Positions 41,877 to 50,355 are shown, numbered from the stretch's first letter. The stretch: 64,000 nucleotides of DNA from Candidatus Gastranaerophilales bacterium (GCA_900769645.1 CAAGHI010000044.1:71991-135990), one strand, 5' to 3'. Numbers and translations are program-made. The notes: a model not told the origin generated them from the sequence alone.

Positions 41877-43115
41877 CTACTTGTATATCGGATATTTCTT
41901 ACAAAGTTTCAAAGCACGTTCTTTGAGCCCTTGTAATTCTTGTTCATTATCTGACGAAAGTATTGCAGATGCAATAATTTTTGCAACTTCTTTCATATCG
42001 TCCTCTTTGAAGCCTCTTGTTGTTACAGCTGGAACGCCAAGTCTTATTCCGCTTGTCACAAACGGACTTTGTGGGTCATTTGGTACAGTGTTTTTGTTTG
42101 CCGTAATTCCAACGGTTTCCAAGACATTCGCCATATCCTTACCGGTTTTGCCTGTTTTGCGTAAGTCGAGAGTCATTAAGTGGTTTTCTGTCATTCCGCC
42201 AACGATGTCCATGCCTTCGTCAATAAGTCCTTGTGCCAAAGCTTTTGCGTTCTTTAAGATTTGTTCTGCATAAGTTTTGAACTCAGGTTTTGAAGCTTCC
42301 AAAAGCGCAACCGCTTTACCCGCAATGATGTGTTCCAAAGGTCCGCCTTGCATTCCTGGGAAGATTGCCTTGTCGATTGTTTGTGCAAATTCAGCATCGC
42401 ACATTGTAATTCCGCCACGAGGACCTCTTAAAGATTTGTGAGTTGTGGTTGTTACAAAGTGGGCGTAGCCTGCTGGTGATGGGTGGAGTCCGGCTGCAAC
42501 AAGCCCCGCAATGTGAGCAATGTCTGCAAGTAGGTATGCGCCAACTTCGTCTGCGATTTCTCTAAACTTTTTAAAATCAATGATTTTAGAATAGTTACTT
42601 GCACCACAAATTATTAGTTTTGGTTTGTGTTCATGTGCCATTTTACGTACGTTTTCATAGTCAATGTTTCCGTTTTCGTCTACGCCATAGCTTTTTACGT
42701 CAAAGTAAAGCCCAGAAAAGTTTACAGGTGAACCGTGTGAGAGGTGACCGCCGTTTGACAAGTCCATACCGAGAACTTTGTCACCGGGTTTTAGAACAGC
42801 CATAAACACAGCCATATTGGCTTGTGCACCGCTATGCGGCTGAACATTCGCGTGATCCATGTGGAAAAGTTCGCAAGCTCTTTTTTGGGCAAGCTCTTCA
42901 ATTACGTCAACGTGTTCGCAACCGTTGTAAAAACGTTTGTGCGGCTTGCCTTCTGCATATTTATTTGTTAAAACGCTGCCACAAGCTTCCATTACAGCTT
43001 CTGACGTGATATTTTCACTTGCAATCAATTCGATTGTGTTCTGTTGTCTATCAAATTCTTTTTCTATTGCTTGAGCAACTTCCGGATCTGTAATTTTTAT
43101 ATGTTCTAGGTGCAT
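41877..43115 (-). CDS. glyA: Serine hydroxymethyltransferase
   Basis: 412 residues. GlyA makes glycine and methylene-tetrahydrofolate from serine. IELIASENITSEAVMEACGS, GCEHVDVIEELA (PLP-pocket residues) and TTTHKSLRGPRGG, whose Lys forms the internal aldimine, are intact. Start behind AGAGAGGTAAC. It lies upstream of the WecA-like gene on the same strand, with a G repeat between. Confidence 0.96.
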   Translation of the reverse strand: MHLEHIKITDPEVAQAIEKEFDRQQNTIELIASENITSEAVMEACGSVLTNKYAEGKPHKRFYNGCEHVDVIEELAQKRACELFHMDHANVQPHSGAQANMAVFMAVLKPGDKVLGMDLSNGGHLSHGSPVNFSGLYFDVKSYGVDENGNIDYENVRKMAHEHKPKLIICGASNYSKIIDFKKFREIADEVGAYLLADIAHIAGLVAAGLHPSPAGYAHFVTTTTHKSLRGPRGGITMCDAEFAQTIDKAIFPGMQGGPLEHIIAGKAVALLEASKPEFKTYAEQILKNAKALAQGLIDEGMDIVGGMTENHLMTLDLRKTGKTGKDMANVLETVGITANKNTVPNDPQSPFVTSGIRLGVPAVTTRGFKEDDMKEVAKIIASAILSSDNEQELQGLKERALKLCKKYPIYK

Positions 43116-43200
43116 TGTTACCTCTCTTCTTACTATATTATTGCTCTTTAAATTATATGCGAAAAAAAGTCCAATGACAACTTGTTAAGAATATTTATTA

Positions 43201-43515
43201 TTAATTTACAATAGCTTTTAAAATTTTATAAAACTCGGGAATTTTTTGCGGATTGTTATGCAGAATTCGGTTAATTTCATTGAGTAATTCTTGTTCGGAT
43301 TTAAGATGTCCAAAGTCGAAAAGTTCTTTTGGATCGATGTTAAGCGCATTAATAATTTTTTCAAGAGTTTCACTTTTGCAAAAATTGTTGCCGGTTTCGA
43401 TGTAACTAAGTGTGTTTTGTTCGATATTGACAAGCTCTGCAAGTTTTTCTTGCGACAGACCTCTTTGTTTTCTGATTTCTTTTATGCGTTTTCCAAAATT
43501 CTTTTTAAGTTCCAT
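43201..43515 (-). CDS. XRE-family helix-turn-helix regulator
   Basis: 104 residues. An XRE/Cro helix-turn-helix occupies residues 8-65 (GKRIKEIRKQRGLSQEKLAELVNIEQNTLSYIETG), followed by a helical tail. GAAGGTCTT stands before the ATG. It diverges from the pilin gene at 43657, and a 17-bp palindrome between them (43591-43607) could be its operator. Confidence 0.85.
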   Translation of the reverse strand: MELKKNFGKRIKEIRKQRGLSQEKLAELVNIEQNTLSYIETGNNFCKSETLEKIINALNIDPKELFDFGHLKSEQELLNEINRILHNNPQKIPEFYKILKAIVN

Positions 43516-43590
43516 AAGACCTTCTCAAATAAATAATAAAATTTATAAATAAAAAATATAACAAATTGTAAATGATAAACGGTTGAAATA

Positions 43591-43607
43591 TATCATTAAA
43601 TATGATA
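43591..43607. promoter_or_regulatory. Candidate operator of the XRE regulator
   Basis: Perfect palindrome TATCAT-TAAAT-ATGATA, with half sites repeated nearby (aatgataa at 43571, gatgataa at 43621). It sits between two divergent genes. Confidence 0.45.
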
Positions 43608-43656
43608 AAATATAAATATTGATGATAAAAACATAATAAATAATCATGGAGGATTT

Positions 43657-44592
43657 ATGACTGAGATTAGAGAGATTTTTGAGACCGTGAGGACGTATTG
43701 CGGAATGATGTTTGGAGATGAAAAAGCAGCTAGGCAGCTAGGAAGCGAGGCAGCTAAGCGAAATTTAGATGCAAAGATGCCAAGATGCATAGAGGCGTCC
43801 GTTACAAAAGAAGATACTAAGTTACTAAGGCACTATGGCACTAAGGTCGTATCAGATAACAACTCTCTTGAAACGGTCTTTTCACGTTTCACGTCTCACT
43901 TTTCACTTCCAAAAGCCGCCTTCACCCTTGCTGAAGTCCTCATCACCCTCGGTATCATCGGTGTTGTTGCAGCCTTAACTCTTCCAACACTAATTCAAAA
44001 CCACCAAAAACAGGTTTATGTAACCCAGTTGAAAAAGGCGTATTCGACATTGAATAATGCAATAAATAATCTTGCCGCTCAACAAGGTGTGACGGAGTGG
44101 TCGCAGATTGATTGGGGAGCAGATTCAAATGAAGTTTGTGGAGAAGAAACCAAATTTTTTGATTGTATGGGAAATTATTTGTTTTCTTGCTCAAATTGTA
44201 CTACAGAAGTTCAAAGTTTAAAATTTCTTGCGAACCAGATGAAAGCAGTAAAATATAAGCCAGTTGGACGAGATTGTTCTGCTGAGTTTTATTATAGTAG
44301 TGTTGGGGATAGTTTCTGTAAAGCTAGTACGGTTTGGATAACACCAGACGGTATGACATTTCTGTTTCTTGTTGGATCGTATACTATGGCTTATATAGAT
44401 GTAAATGGTACCGCAAAAGGTCCAAATATTGGAGGTCGCGATGTTTTTCTTTTATTTGCCGTTAATGGTAATAAATTAACACCTGATGGAATTCTTTCTT
44501 CTCAAGCTGATGAATGGAAAAATTGTTCTGCAACAAACCTCTCAACCAGCTGCACTGCCAAGGTTCTCATAGAAGGTAAGATGAATTACTAA
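43657..44592 (+). CDS. Type IV pilin-like protein with an 88-residue repeat-derived leader
   Basis: 311 residues. The class III signal is SLPKAA-FTLAEVLITLGIIGVV with Phe89 after the predicted prepilin-peptidase cut; Glu93 is the pilin Glu5. The C-terminal part is Cys-rich (FDCMGNYLFSCSNCTTE) and resembles secreted pseudopilin-like proteins of this lineage. The leader is abnormally long, because codons 24-83 or so are module A and G repeat sequence (AARQLGSEAAKRNLDAKMPR, SRFTSHFSLPK). The start is well marked by GGAGG. Whether such a leader is exported or translation starts later is unknown. Confidence 0.8.
   Translation: MTEIREIFETVRTYCGMMFGDEKAARQLGSEAAKRNLDAKMPRCIEASVTKEDTKLLRHYGTKVVSDNNSLETVFSRFTSHFSLPKAAFTLAEVLITLGIIGVVAALTLPTLIQNHQKQVYVTQLKKAYSTLNNAINNLAAQQGVTEWSQIDWGADSNEVCGEETKFFDCMGNYLFSCSNCTTEVQSLKFLANQMKAVKYKPVGRDCSAEFYYSSVGDSFCKASTVWITPDGMTFLFLVGSYTMAYIDVNGTAKGPNIGGRDVFLLFAVNGNKLTPDGILSSQADEWKNCSATNLSTSCTAKVLIEGKMNY
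43718..43915 (+). repeat. Modules A and half of G in the pilin 5' coding region
   Basis: agctaggcagctaggaagcg, gatgcaaagatgccaagatg, actaagttactaaggcacta and then cttttcacgtttcacgtctc, the right arm of G. All are in one open frame that runs into the pilin signal. Confidence 0.75.
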
Positions 44593-44596
44593 TTTA

Positions 44597-44635
44597 AAAA
44601 AAGAGCTTCAAATGAGGCTCCTTTTTTTATTTATT
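44597..44635. terminator. Bidirectional terminator
   Basis: A-rich left side, stem AGAGCT / AGGCTC region and TTTTTTT on the right, between the convergent pilin and HD genes. Confidence 0.65.
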
Positions 44636-45215
44636 TTTTATCAAAAAGTATTACACTTTGACATTTAAATCCGATTTCAAACAGATCACGTTTTCTTATT
44701 GCGGCTGAAATATCAAGTGGCTCTCCGTTTGTCATTAAAAAGATTTTTGCAATACTGTTTTGAAAATCGTAATCGATTTTTATATTTTTAATAATTGATT
44801 TGTGCGCTTTATCCAGTCCGTCTGCAAGTTTCAAAATCCCACCGAGGCGTTTTACAATTTTGCGCTCATGCTTTTCAAGTGTGTTATAAATTTCATGCTC
44901 TTCTTTGTCGGGTAAACTTCCTCTGTGATAGCGCGCAATACAGGCAATAATCTTTGTTTCCGTAGAAGAGAATTCTTTGAGTCCTTCTTTTACAATCATT
45001 TTCATTGAGTGCTTGTTATGCCCTTTTGCTTCTTTAAAATAGCCGATATCGTGCAACAAAGCGGCACTTTCAAGATATTTTTTCTCACTTTGTGGCATTT
45101 CAAAAATCTTGCGACTGACTTCATCAAAAATCATTAGTGCAATTCGGCGCACTTCCTTTGGGTGAGAAGTGTTTTTTGAATATTTATTAAGCATCTCTTC
45201 TGTAATTAATTCCAT
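44631..45215 (-). CDS. HD-domain phosphohydrolase (Ppx/GppA C-terminal-like)
   Basis: 194 residues. Metal ligands are visible in ESAALLHDIGYFKEAKGHNKHSMKMI and IARYHRGSLPD, the HD-domain pattern found in the second domain of Ppx/GppA and in stand-alone regulatory HD proteins. It may hydrolyse a nucleotide or phosphate ester. It diverges from a GGDEF gene, hinting at a nucleotide-signalling role, though the domain is not the HD-GYP type. No export signal. Confidence 0.78.
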   Translation of the reverse strand: MELITEEMLNKYSKNTSHPKEVRRIALMIFDEVSRKIFEMPQSEKKYLESAALLHDIGYFKEAKGHNKHSMKMIVKEGLKEFSSTETKIIACIARYHRGSLPDKEEHEIYNTLEKHERKIVKRLGGILKLADGLDKAHKSIIKNIKIDYDFQNSIAKIFLMTNGEPLDISAAIRKRDLFEIGFKCQSVILFDKK

Positions 45216-45280
45216 AATTTATATTAATTTTAGCAAAAACATGGATTATAAACAATATTTTTGATATGATGTATTTGGTT

Positions 45281-45949
45281 ATGGAAAACATGGATTTAGT
45301 AAACAACGATTTTGAAATTCCGTCTGAGCTTTTGGACGAAATTCAAAAAAATATACAGGGCATAATTGAAGGTTTTGATATTCCCGACGCCAACAAAATG
45401 GACGTTATCAAGAAAATAAACTTCATGTACAAGCATACAAAACACCTTTCAGAAACCGACGCTTTGACAAAACTCAGCAACCGCAGATGTTTTGAAAACT
45501 GTCTTGAAAAAGAATTTGCCCGAGCAAAACGCTATGGAAACAAGCTTAGTATCGCTATTATTGATATTGACTTTTTCAAAAAAATAAATGACACTTATGG
45601 GCACCTCTGTGGGGATTACGTTTTGCGAGAAGTTGCGTACAATATAATTAATAATTTTAGGCAAACCGATTTTGTTTTCAGATACGGTGGGGAAGAATTT
45701 ACGGTTATTTTGACGGAAACTTCGATTGAGACTGCGGAAATTCCGTTTGAAAGACTTCGAAAATTAATCGAAAATACAACGTTTAAATTTAATGATGAAG
45801 TAATAAAAGTTACGATAAGCACCGGAATAACATCAAACACAGATCACCAAAACCCTTGGGAAATGTTAGATGAAGCTGACAAAGCCTTATACAAGGCTAA
45901 AAATAATGGACGCAACAAGGTAGAATTATTCAAAAAGGAAACATTATGA
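45281..45949 (+). CDS. Diguanylate cyclase (GGDEF domain)
   Basis: 222 residues. The N-terminal 60 residues are helical; the rest is a complete GGDEF domain: TDALTKLSNRRCFENCL, IDIDFFKKINDTYGHLCGD, FRYGGEEFTVIL (active GGEEF) and DEADKALYKAKNNGRN. It makes c-di-GMP. No RxxD inhibitory site is obvious at the expected place. I chose Met 45281 because an extended -10 (TGATATGAT) covers the alternative ATG at 45266. Coupled to the next gene by ATGA. Confidence 0.9.
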   Translation: MENMDLVNNDFEIPSELLDEIQKNIQGIIEGFDIPDANKMDVIKKINFMYKHTKHLSETDALTKLSNRRCFENCLEKEFARAKRYGNKLSIAIIDIDFFKKINDTYGHLCGDYVLREVAYNIINNFRQTDFVFRYGGEEFTVILTETSIETAEIPFERLRKLIENTTFKFNDEVIKVTISTGITSNTDHQNPWEMLDEADKALYKAKNNGRNKVELFKKETL

Positions 45950-46293
45950 TAAAAAATTTATGCAAATTGTTAGTTATGGTATTTCTTTTGACAGGAGTAG
46001 TTTCAGCGGAAGAATACACACAGGTTCATGCGGAACATATTCTTGTTCGAACAGCTGCAGAAGCTCAGCAGATTAAACGTGCAATTGACAATGGCGGAAA
46101 CTTTGAAATGTATGCAAGAGAATATTCTCTATGTCCATCAGCCAGAAATGGTGGAGATTTAGGGTATTTTGGCAAGGGGCAAATGGTTAGAGAATTTGAA
46201 AAAGCCGCTTTTGCAACTCCTGTTGGACAGGTTTCAAACCCAGTCTACACACAATTCGGCTGGCATTTGATTAAAGTGCTAGATAAAGAGTAA
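45946..46293 (+). CDS. Secreted parvulin-type peptidyl-prolyl isomerase
   Basis: 115 residues. Signal peptide MIKNLCKLLVMVFLLTGVVSA, then a full parvulin/rotamase domain: HAEHILVRTAAEAQQIKRAI, FEMYAREYSLCPSARNGGDLG, FGKGQMVREFEKAAF and TQFGWHLIKV. A periplasmic foldase consisting only of the PpiC-type domain. It overlaps the GGDEF stop (ATGA). Confidence 0.9.
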   Translation: MIKNLCKLLVMVFLLTGVVSAEEYTQVHAEHILVRTAAEAQQIKRAIDNGGNFEMYAREYSLCPSARNGGDLGYFGKGQMVREFEKAAFATPVGQVSNPVYTQFGWHLIKVLDKE

Positions 46294-46296
46294 TGG

Positions 46297-46445
46297 GCAG
46301 GCAGAAGGACGATAATATTTAACCGAAACGACCTTAGTGCCCTAGTGCCTTAGTAACCTAGTATCTTAACGATACAGACTTTGCCTCTTGGCATCTTTGC
46401 ATCTAAAAACTTAGCTACCTAGCTGCTTAGTGGCTTTATGCATCT
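46297..46445. repeat. Intergenic repeat, module A
   Basis: cttagtgccctagtgccttagtaacctagtatctta, gactttgcctcttggcatctttgcatc and cttagctacctagctgctta, the stuttering arrays in both phases. Confidence 0.75.
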
Positions 46446-46478
46446 TGCCCTCCCCAAGTTATCCAAATAAAATGTTCA

Positions 46479-46487
46479 TGCTACAAT
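46479..46487 (+). promoter_or_regulatory. Extended -10 promoter, leaderless start of purB
   Basis: TGCTACAAT, then TAAGCT, then ATG at 46494. Confidence 0.65.
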
Positions 46488-46493
46488 TAAGCT

Positions 46494-47786
46494 ATGATTG
46501 ATAGATATTCACGTGAAGAAATGAAAAAAATCTGGGACTTAAATTCAAAATTCCAGTACTATTTAGATGTAGAAATTGCCGTTGCTGAGGCTTATGCGGA
46601 TTTGGGAACTTTTCCAAAAGAAGATATTGAAGAATTAAAGAAAAAAGCAACTTTTAATGTCGAACGAATTGACGAAATTGAGGCAGAAGTTAAGCATGAC
46701 GTTATAGCGTTTTTGACTTGTGTAAACGAAAGTTTGGGCGATTTGGCAAAATATATGCACGTAGGAATGACAAGCTCTGACGTAATTGACACAGCTTTTG
46801 CTCTTCAAATTCAAGATAGTGGAAAAATTATTCTCAAAGATTTGGACGAAACTATTCAATCAATGAAAGATTTGGCGAATGAACACAGAGAAACTGTTTG
46901 TATTGGACGTTCTCACGGAGTTCATGCAGAAATTATGACATTTGGTGTAAAAGTTTGTAATTGGATTGATATTTTGGAACGCCAAAGGGCAAACTTTATT
47001 CACGCTCTTGATGAAATAAGAGTTGGGCAAATCTCAGGACCTGTCGGTACTTACAGTAACATTCCTCCGGAAGTGGAAGCTATTACTTGTAAAAAGTTGG
47101 GTCTTATGCCAGCAAGAATTTCAACTCAAATTATTGCAAGAGATTATCACGCATATTTTATGCAGTCATTGTCTTTGATTGCAAGTGTTATTGAGCAATT
47201 TGCGACAGAAATCAGACATTTGCAAAGAACAGAGGTTTTGGAAGTTGAAGAAGGTTTTGGTAAAAAACAAAAAGGCTCTTCTGCTATGCCACACAAGAAA
47301 AACCCTGTTTTGTCAGAAAATTTATGTGGACTTGCTCGAGTTGTCCGTGCAAACTCAATTGTTGCACTGGAAAATATTCCACTTTGGCATGAAAGAGATA
47401 TTTCGCACAGCTCTGCAGAAAGGATTATTTTTCCGGATAGCCTAACGCTGGTTGATTTTATGCTGAACAGATTTAATGGAATTGTAAAAAATCTTGTCGT
47501 TCACGAAAAAAATATGCTTAAAAATACGAACAAATTTGGCGGAATTGTTTATTCGCAGAGAGTTTTGTTGAAATTGATAGAAAAAGGTTTGACTCGAGAA
47601 GAAGCATATAGATTAGTTCAACGTAATGCTCTTGATGCGTTTGAAAATGACGGCGATTTCAGGATAAATCTTTTGAATGACAAAGATATTGAAAAACTTT
47701 TAACTCCTATGGAAATTGATGCAATATTTAGTAAAGACGACTTTTTGAAAAATGTAGACAAGATTTATTCAAGAGTTTTGGGATAA
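46494..47786 (+). CDS. purB: Adenylosuccinate lyase
   Basis: 430 residues. PurB acts twice in purine synthesis (SAICAR to AICAR; adenylosuccinate to AMP). The fumarase-superfamily signature GSSAMPHKKNPVLSENL carries the mobile catalytic loop; MTSSDVIDTA and RSHGVHAEIMTFG supply substrate and His contacts. Full length for the family. Single gene, ahead of the candidate toxin locus. Confidence 0.96.
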   Translation: MIDRYSREEMKKIWDLNSKFQYYLDVEIAVAEAYADLGTFPKEDIEELKKKATFNVERIDEIEAEVKHDVIAFLTCVNESLGDLAKYMHVGMTSSDVIDTAFALQIQDSGKIILKDLDETIQSMKDLANEHRETVCIGRSHGVHAEIMTFGVKVCNWIDILERQRANFIHALDEIRVGQISGPVGTYSNIPPEVEAITCKKLGLMPARISTQIIARDYHAYFMQSLSLIASVIEQFATEIRHLQRTEVLEVEEGFGKKQKGSSAMPHKKNPVLSENLCGLARVVRANSIVALENIPLWHERDISHSSAERIIFPDSLTLVDFMLNRFNGIVKNLVVHEKNMLKNTNKFGGIVYSQRVLLKLIEKGLTREEAYRLVQRNALDAFENDGDFRINLLNDKDIEKLLTPMEIDAIFSKDDFLKNVDKIYSRVLG

Positions 47787-47897
47787 CTTGTTCGTTGAAA
47801 TAAAAATATTAAGGGGCTAAGCCTGTATTCTAAAAGAACTTCGACACAACAATATACTTCGATTTCGGTCGATTGTTCTAGAAGAAGGGAGGTCACT

Positions 47898-47960
47898 ATG
47901 GAAAATATCAATTTAACATTAATAATGATTTTTTTGATTATATTCATAATAAAAAAGTGA
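47898..47960 (+). CDS. Candidate type I toxin: 20-residue hydrophobic peptide
   Basis: ATG 47898 follows GGGAGG (47887-47892). The peptide starts MENINL, continues as isoleucine/phenylalanine-rich helix and ends IIKK: a single membrane helix with a basic tail. The 5' leader holds the 11-mer ACTTCGATTTC (47856-47866), which recurs after the stop (47985-47995). The convergent antisense RNA covers the stop codon and the second 11-mer. This matches the plan of Fst/par-type loci. No homologue is claimed. Confidence 0.6.
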   Translation: MENINLTLIMIFLIIFIIKK

Positions 47961-48032
47961 TGCCCATCAATTAAGATAGACATCACTTCGATTTCTTAAA
48001 CAGGTTACGGTAGTTAGCGCTACCGCCCCTAT
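47950..48032 (-). ncRNA. Candidate antisense RNA (type I antitoxin), locus 2
   Basis: From the promoter at 48039-48066 transcription should start near 48032 and stop at a strong terminator: stem 47957-47968 / 47975-47986 (12 pairs with two G-U) followed by six T. The RNA, about 80 bases, begins with the hairpin GGTAGCGCTAACTACC and contains GAAATCGAAGT, complementary to both copies of the 11-mer in the peptide mRNA. Confidence 0.6.
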
Positions 48033-48038
48033 ATTTTT

Positions 48039-48066
48039 ATTATAACTTATTTTCTAGAAATTTCAA
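48039..48066 (-). promoter_or_regulatory. Strong promoter of candidate antisense RNA (locus 2)
   Basis: TTGAAA (48066-48061), a 16-base spacer with TCTAGAAAATAAG and TATAAT (48044-48039), preceded by GGGG. Nearly superimposable on 24435-24462. Confidence 0.75.
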
Positions 48067-48176
48067 CCCCTGTTATTATTTAAAAAATAATTAAACCACA
48101 ACTGCGCCACTCTGGACTCCGATTTGAAGTCTAGTTATAACGTACTTGTTGCCTGTTTTATCTTAGCTACTTTCAA

Positions 48177-48524
48177 CTATTTCTCAGCTTCAGTGCCGTT
48201 TGGACTAACATATTCAATGCCCATTTCTTTAAGTGTTCTGATAAAATTCTGTGCACAAATTTTTTGGGCTTCTGGAGGAACAATTCTCAAAATTTCAACA
48301 GTCTTTGAAATCACTGGATCTTTGTCATACCAACGATTGTTTGCATTAACGGGTTTGACCATTGCATAAAATTTATCGATTGTTTCTTTAGAAACTTTTT
48401 CTTCAATTTTTTGCAAGAAAATTTCTGCTTGAGCTCTCAATTCTGTTTGATAGTTTTTCAAAAGCTCAATAACTTCAAGTAACAATGGATCGTGGTCATA
48501 CCAACGTTTGTATGCAGGTGACAT
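48177..48524 (-). CDS. Small protein with two RWYDxDP repeats, unknown
   Basis: 115 residues built of two related 40-residue units: KRWYDHDPLLLEVIELLKNY (residues 6-25) and NRWYDKDPVISKTVEILRIV (residues 62-81), each followed by a helix ending LQKIEE or IRTLKE. No signal peptide. It starts at the murA stop (TAATG), so it is translationally coupled to murA. I do not recognise the family; the pairing with murA suggests an envelope-related or regulatory role. Confidence 0.75.
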   Translation of the reverse strand: MSPAYKRWYDHDPLLLEVIELLKNYQTELRAQAEIFLQKIEEKVSKETIDKFYAMVKPVNANNRWYDKDPVISKTVEILRIVPPEAQKICAQNFIRTLKEMGIEYVSPNGTEAEK

Positions 48525-49846
48525 TATAACAAGCCCTCCGTTATTTTCGGCTCGACAGTTGCTGGTGTAATCACAGCGTCATCTCTTCTTTCTATCTTGC
48601 CTCCCAATAATCTTAGCTTATTTTCAAAATTTTCGTATCCTCTATCTATATGATGTAGGTTTTCGATAGTGGAATTTCCATCTGCCATCAATGCTGCAAC
48701 AACCAAAGACGCACCGGCTCTCAAATCACTTGCGGCAAGAGTTGCTCCGGTAAGCTTTTTCACACCCTTAATAATTGCGTGATTTCTGTCTTGGTGAATA
48801 TCAGCACCCATTCTGCGAAGTTCAGGAACTTGCATAAATCTGTTTTCGTACAAACTTTCAGTGATAATTCCAACACCGTTTGCAGTTGTCAAAAGTGTCA
48901 TAGCCATTGACTGCAAGTCTGTTGGGAACCCTGGATATGGTTGAGTAATAAAGTTTATTGAGTTCAATCTGTTTTTGCAAGAAACTTCCAAAACATTTGG
49001 CTCAATAAGTTTGATATTAGCACCCATTTTCAACAATTTGTCTGTAAAGAATGTCAAGTGAGCTGGGAAAACGTTTTTGATAATCGCTTTACCTTTTGTT
49101 GCAATAATTGCAGACATAAATGTTCCGGCTTCAATTCTATCAGGAATTGTAGTGTATTCAATTGGGTGCAAATTGTCTTGTTTTACACCATTGATAACGA
49201 TTTCTGATGTGCCGGCACCGTTTACATCGGCACCCATTGTGTTCAAGAAGTTAGCCAAATCAACAATTTCAGGCTCTTGTGCTGCGTTTTGAATTCTTGT
49301 AGAACCTTCTGCCAAAATTGATGCAAGCATAAGGTTTTCTGTTGCACCAACTGACGGAATGTCTAAGTAGATGTCTGTTCCAACAAGTTTTGGAACTTTT
49401 GCATGAACGTAACCGTTTTCAATTTTGATTTTAGCACCTAATGCTTCTAAACCTCTGATGTGGAAGTCAACTCGGCGTTCTCCGATAGCACAACCACCCG
49501 GCATTGCAACGATTGCTTCTCTGCAACGAGAAACTAATGCTCCAAGAACGATAAATGACGCTCTCATTTTGCTAACAAGCTCGTATTTTGCTGTAATACT
49601 TGTCAAGTTTGTCGCATCAATTGTTACGGATTTTTCTTTTTTGTCATAATGAGTAACCGCACCCAATTGTGCAATTACACTCAACATAATTTCAACGTCT
49701 GTTAAATCAGGAACGTTATAAATCTTTGTTTCACCTTTAGCTAAAAGTGCTGCTGCCATCAATTTTAAAACTGAGTTTTTTGCACCGCCGATTGAAACTT
49801 CACCTTTTAGTGGGGTACCACCTTTTATATAATACTTTTCAGTCAA
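48524..49846 (-). CDS. murA: UDP-N-acetylglucosamine 1-carboxyvinyltransferase
   Basis: 440 residues. MurA takes the first committed step of peptidoglycan synthesis. GGAKNSVLKLMAAALLA, the catalytic loop MPGGCAIGERRVDFHIRGLEALG (Cys, so fosfomycin-sensitive type), and RAGASLVVAALMADG are intact. Translation begins at TTG 49846 after AAAGGTAAGAG. Coupled to the small RWYDxDP-repeat gene. Confidence 0.95.
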   Translation of the reverse strand: MTEKYYIKGGTPLKGEVSIGGAKNSVLKLMAAALLAKGETKIYNVPDLTDVEIMLSVIAQLGAVTHYDKKEKSVTIDATNLTSITAKYELVSKMRASFIVLGALVSRCREAIVAMPGGCAIGERRVDFHIRGLEALGAKIKIENGYVHAKVPKLVGTDIYLDIPSVGATENLMLASILAEGSTRIQNAAQEPEIVDLANFLNTMGADVNGAGTSEIVINGVKQDNLHPIEYTTIPDRIEAGTFMSAIIATKGKAIIKNVFPAHLTFFTDKLLKMGANIKLIEPNVLEVSCKNRLNSINFITQPYPGFPTDLQSMAMTLLTTANGVGIITESLYENRFMQVPELRRMGADIHQDRNHAIIKGVKKLTGATLAASDLRAGASLVVAALMADGNSTIENLHHIDRGYENFENKLRLLGGKIERRDDAVITPATVEPKITEGLL

Positions 49847-49960
49847 TTCTCTTACCTTTTAAAAATATATTTTTACTTCACTTATTATAATAATACAATT
49901 GATTTGGCTTTGTGTAAATAAGTTAAATAATGTAAAGAAAATTTTTATAAAAATTTTCCA

Positions 49961-50302
49961 CTAATAACCCATAAACATATTTTGCATTCCACCTTGCATA
50001 AGCATCATGCTGTTAGAGCTGTCATAGTTTTGAGGAAATTGGCTGTATGTCATAGGGGATCTTCCGTCGTTGTTTGGTGTAACATCTCCCATTTGTCTTA
50101 CAGATTTAGGACTCATAATGCTTTCAGCTCGTTCTTCCATGATATCTGATGCAGAAACAGGTTTTGTCAATTGTGGATATTTTGCCCTTGCTGCGTTGTT
50201 ATTGAAGCCTGAAAACGCATTTTTCGGGGTCAAATTCACTTCCTCAGAAAAAACCGGTAATGCAAACGATATAAGCAATAATGCCAAAACTATTTTTTTC
50301 AT
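49961..50302 (-). CDS. Secreted hypothetical protein, Met-rich C-terminus
   Basis: 113 residues. Signal peptide MKKIVLALLLISFALPVFS then a polar mature part (EEVNLTPKNAFSGFNNNAAR) and a methionine-rich end (SMMLMQGGMQNMFMGY). GGAGGG is well placed before the ATG. The Met cluster could bind copper, but this is only a guess. It diverges from the glycosyltransferase gene. Confidence 0.75.
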   Translation of the reverse strand: MKKIVLALLLISFALPVFSEEVNLTPKNAFSGFNNNAARAKYPQLTKPVSASDIMEERAESIMSPKSVRQMGDVTPNNDGRSPMTYSQFPQNYDSSNSMMLMQGGMQNMFMGY

Positions 50303-50355
50303 ACTATTCCCTCCGTGCTTTTATTATAACAAAAAATGACAAATTGCAAAAATTT

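Noticed and set aside
47765..47986. 73-residue minus-strand frame across toxin locus 2
   Set aside because: It has no ribosome-binding site and is the antisense of the peptide gene and purB end.
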